From: CAVPKN01 sp964588495
Lineage (GTDB): Bacteria > Chlamydiota > Chlamydiia > Chlamydiales > JAAKFR01
Reading direction: 5' to 3'
Length of the DNA: 58,171 nucleotides
Assembly: GCA_964588495.1 (NCBI GenBank)
Contig: CAZPPS010000012.1
Span: 1 to 58,171 of the forward strand
Below, piece after piece: positions 58,169-58,171 of this stretch (position 1 is the first letter of the stretch; every line of letters begins with the position of its first letter). The position numbers were made by a program, and so were the translations under genes. The notes beneath the pieces were generated by a model that made no database searches, had not been told where the DNA came from, and saw nothing but the letters and a program-made list of their open reading frames with translations.

Positions 58169-58171
58169 GGG

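Overview
This 58 kb window looks like chromosome from a member of the phylum Chlamydiota, most likely an environmental (amoeba-associated, Parachlamydiales-type) lineage rather than an animal Chlamydia. The support is gene content and order: a plastid/parasite-type ADP/ATP translocase, tyrosine/tryptophan (HAAAP) and NSS amino-acid transporters, a Mip-type lipoprotein, UhpC, and two gene strings that I recall in nearly the same order in Chlamydia trachomatis (rho-coaE-polA-sohB-ntt-pgsA-dnaB-mnmG-lplA, and dnaQ-tsaE-DUF2709-trxA-trmL-mip-aspS-hisS-uhpC). Genes absent from the small animal chlamydial genomes are interleaved: pdxST, a CzcCBA-type metal efflux system, large repeat proteins and many dispersed repeats. 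The assignment is inference from content; no search was run.

Layout. 1-5 kb: an OmpR-family response regulator, two TPR proteins and a DMT transporter. 5-16 kb: a von Willebrand A protein with rsmD and coaD, an NSS symporter, a very long MORN/YwqK-type repeat protein, an unknown, then a metallophosphoesterase-lplA-mnmG operon. 16-22 kb: a 29-codon ribosomal-type basic protein, two membrane proteins resembling inclusion (Inc) proteins, dnaB interrupted by a 430-residue intein with homing-endonuclease motifs, tRNA-Ser, and an acetyltransferase with a duplicated tail fragment. 22-29 kb: an overlapping sohB-polA-coaE-rho operon, DedA and pgsA. 29-35 kb: two exported proteins of FkbM-methyltransferase and glycosyltransferase type with altered catalytic motifs, the ADP/ATP translocase and three tandem small membrane proteins. 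35-42 kb: pdxS-pdxT-thioesterase-pgk, a DEDDh exonuclease, engB, tsaE, a DUF2709-type protein and an aromatic amino-acid permease. 42-50 kb: a paralogous pair of small helical proteins, thiamin pyrophosphokinase, tRNA-Leu, trxA, trmL, mip, aspS, hisS and small unknowns. 50-58 kb: uhpC, a membrane protein and a complete CzcC-CzcB-CzcA operon; the last 45 bases look like the tip of an IS481-type element.

The intergenic spaces are unusual. They carry at least five families of palindromic or tandem repeats: ATCCTTCTTATC-type hairpins, nested ACAGAG/GCAAAG hairpins, GTGCCC-type arrays, a 168-bp palindrome directly behind the ADP/ATP translocase, and a GGAGTGCGGCGA hairpin. Several sit between convergent genes and could terminate transcription both ways. 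The metabolic theme is host dependence (imported ATP, hexose phosphate, amino acids, salvaged lipoate and thiamin) combined with retained de novo vitamin B6 synthesis and metal resistance. The most novel items are the dnaB intein, the exported FkbM/glycosyltransferase-like pair, the tandem small membrane proteins and the ISGISGSFGYG paralog pair.
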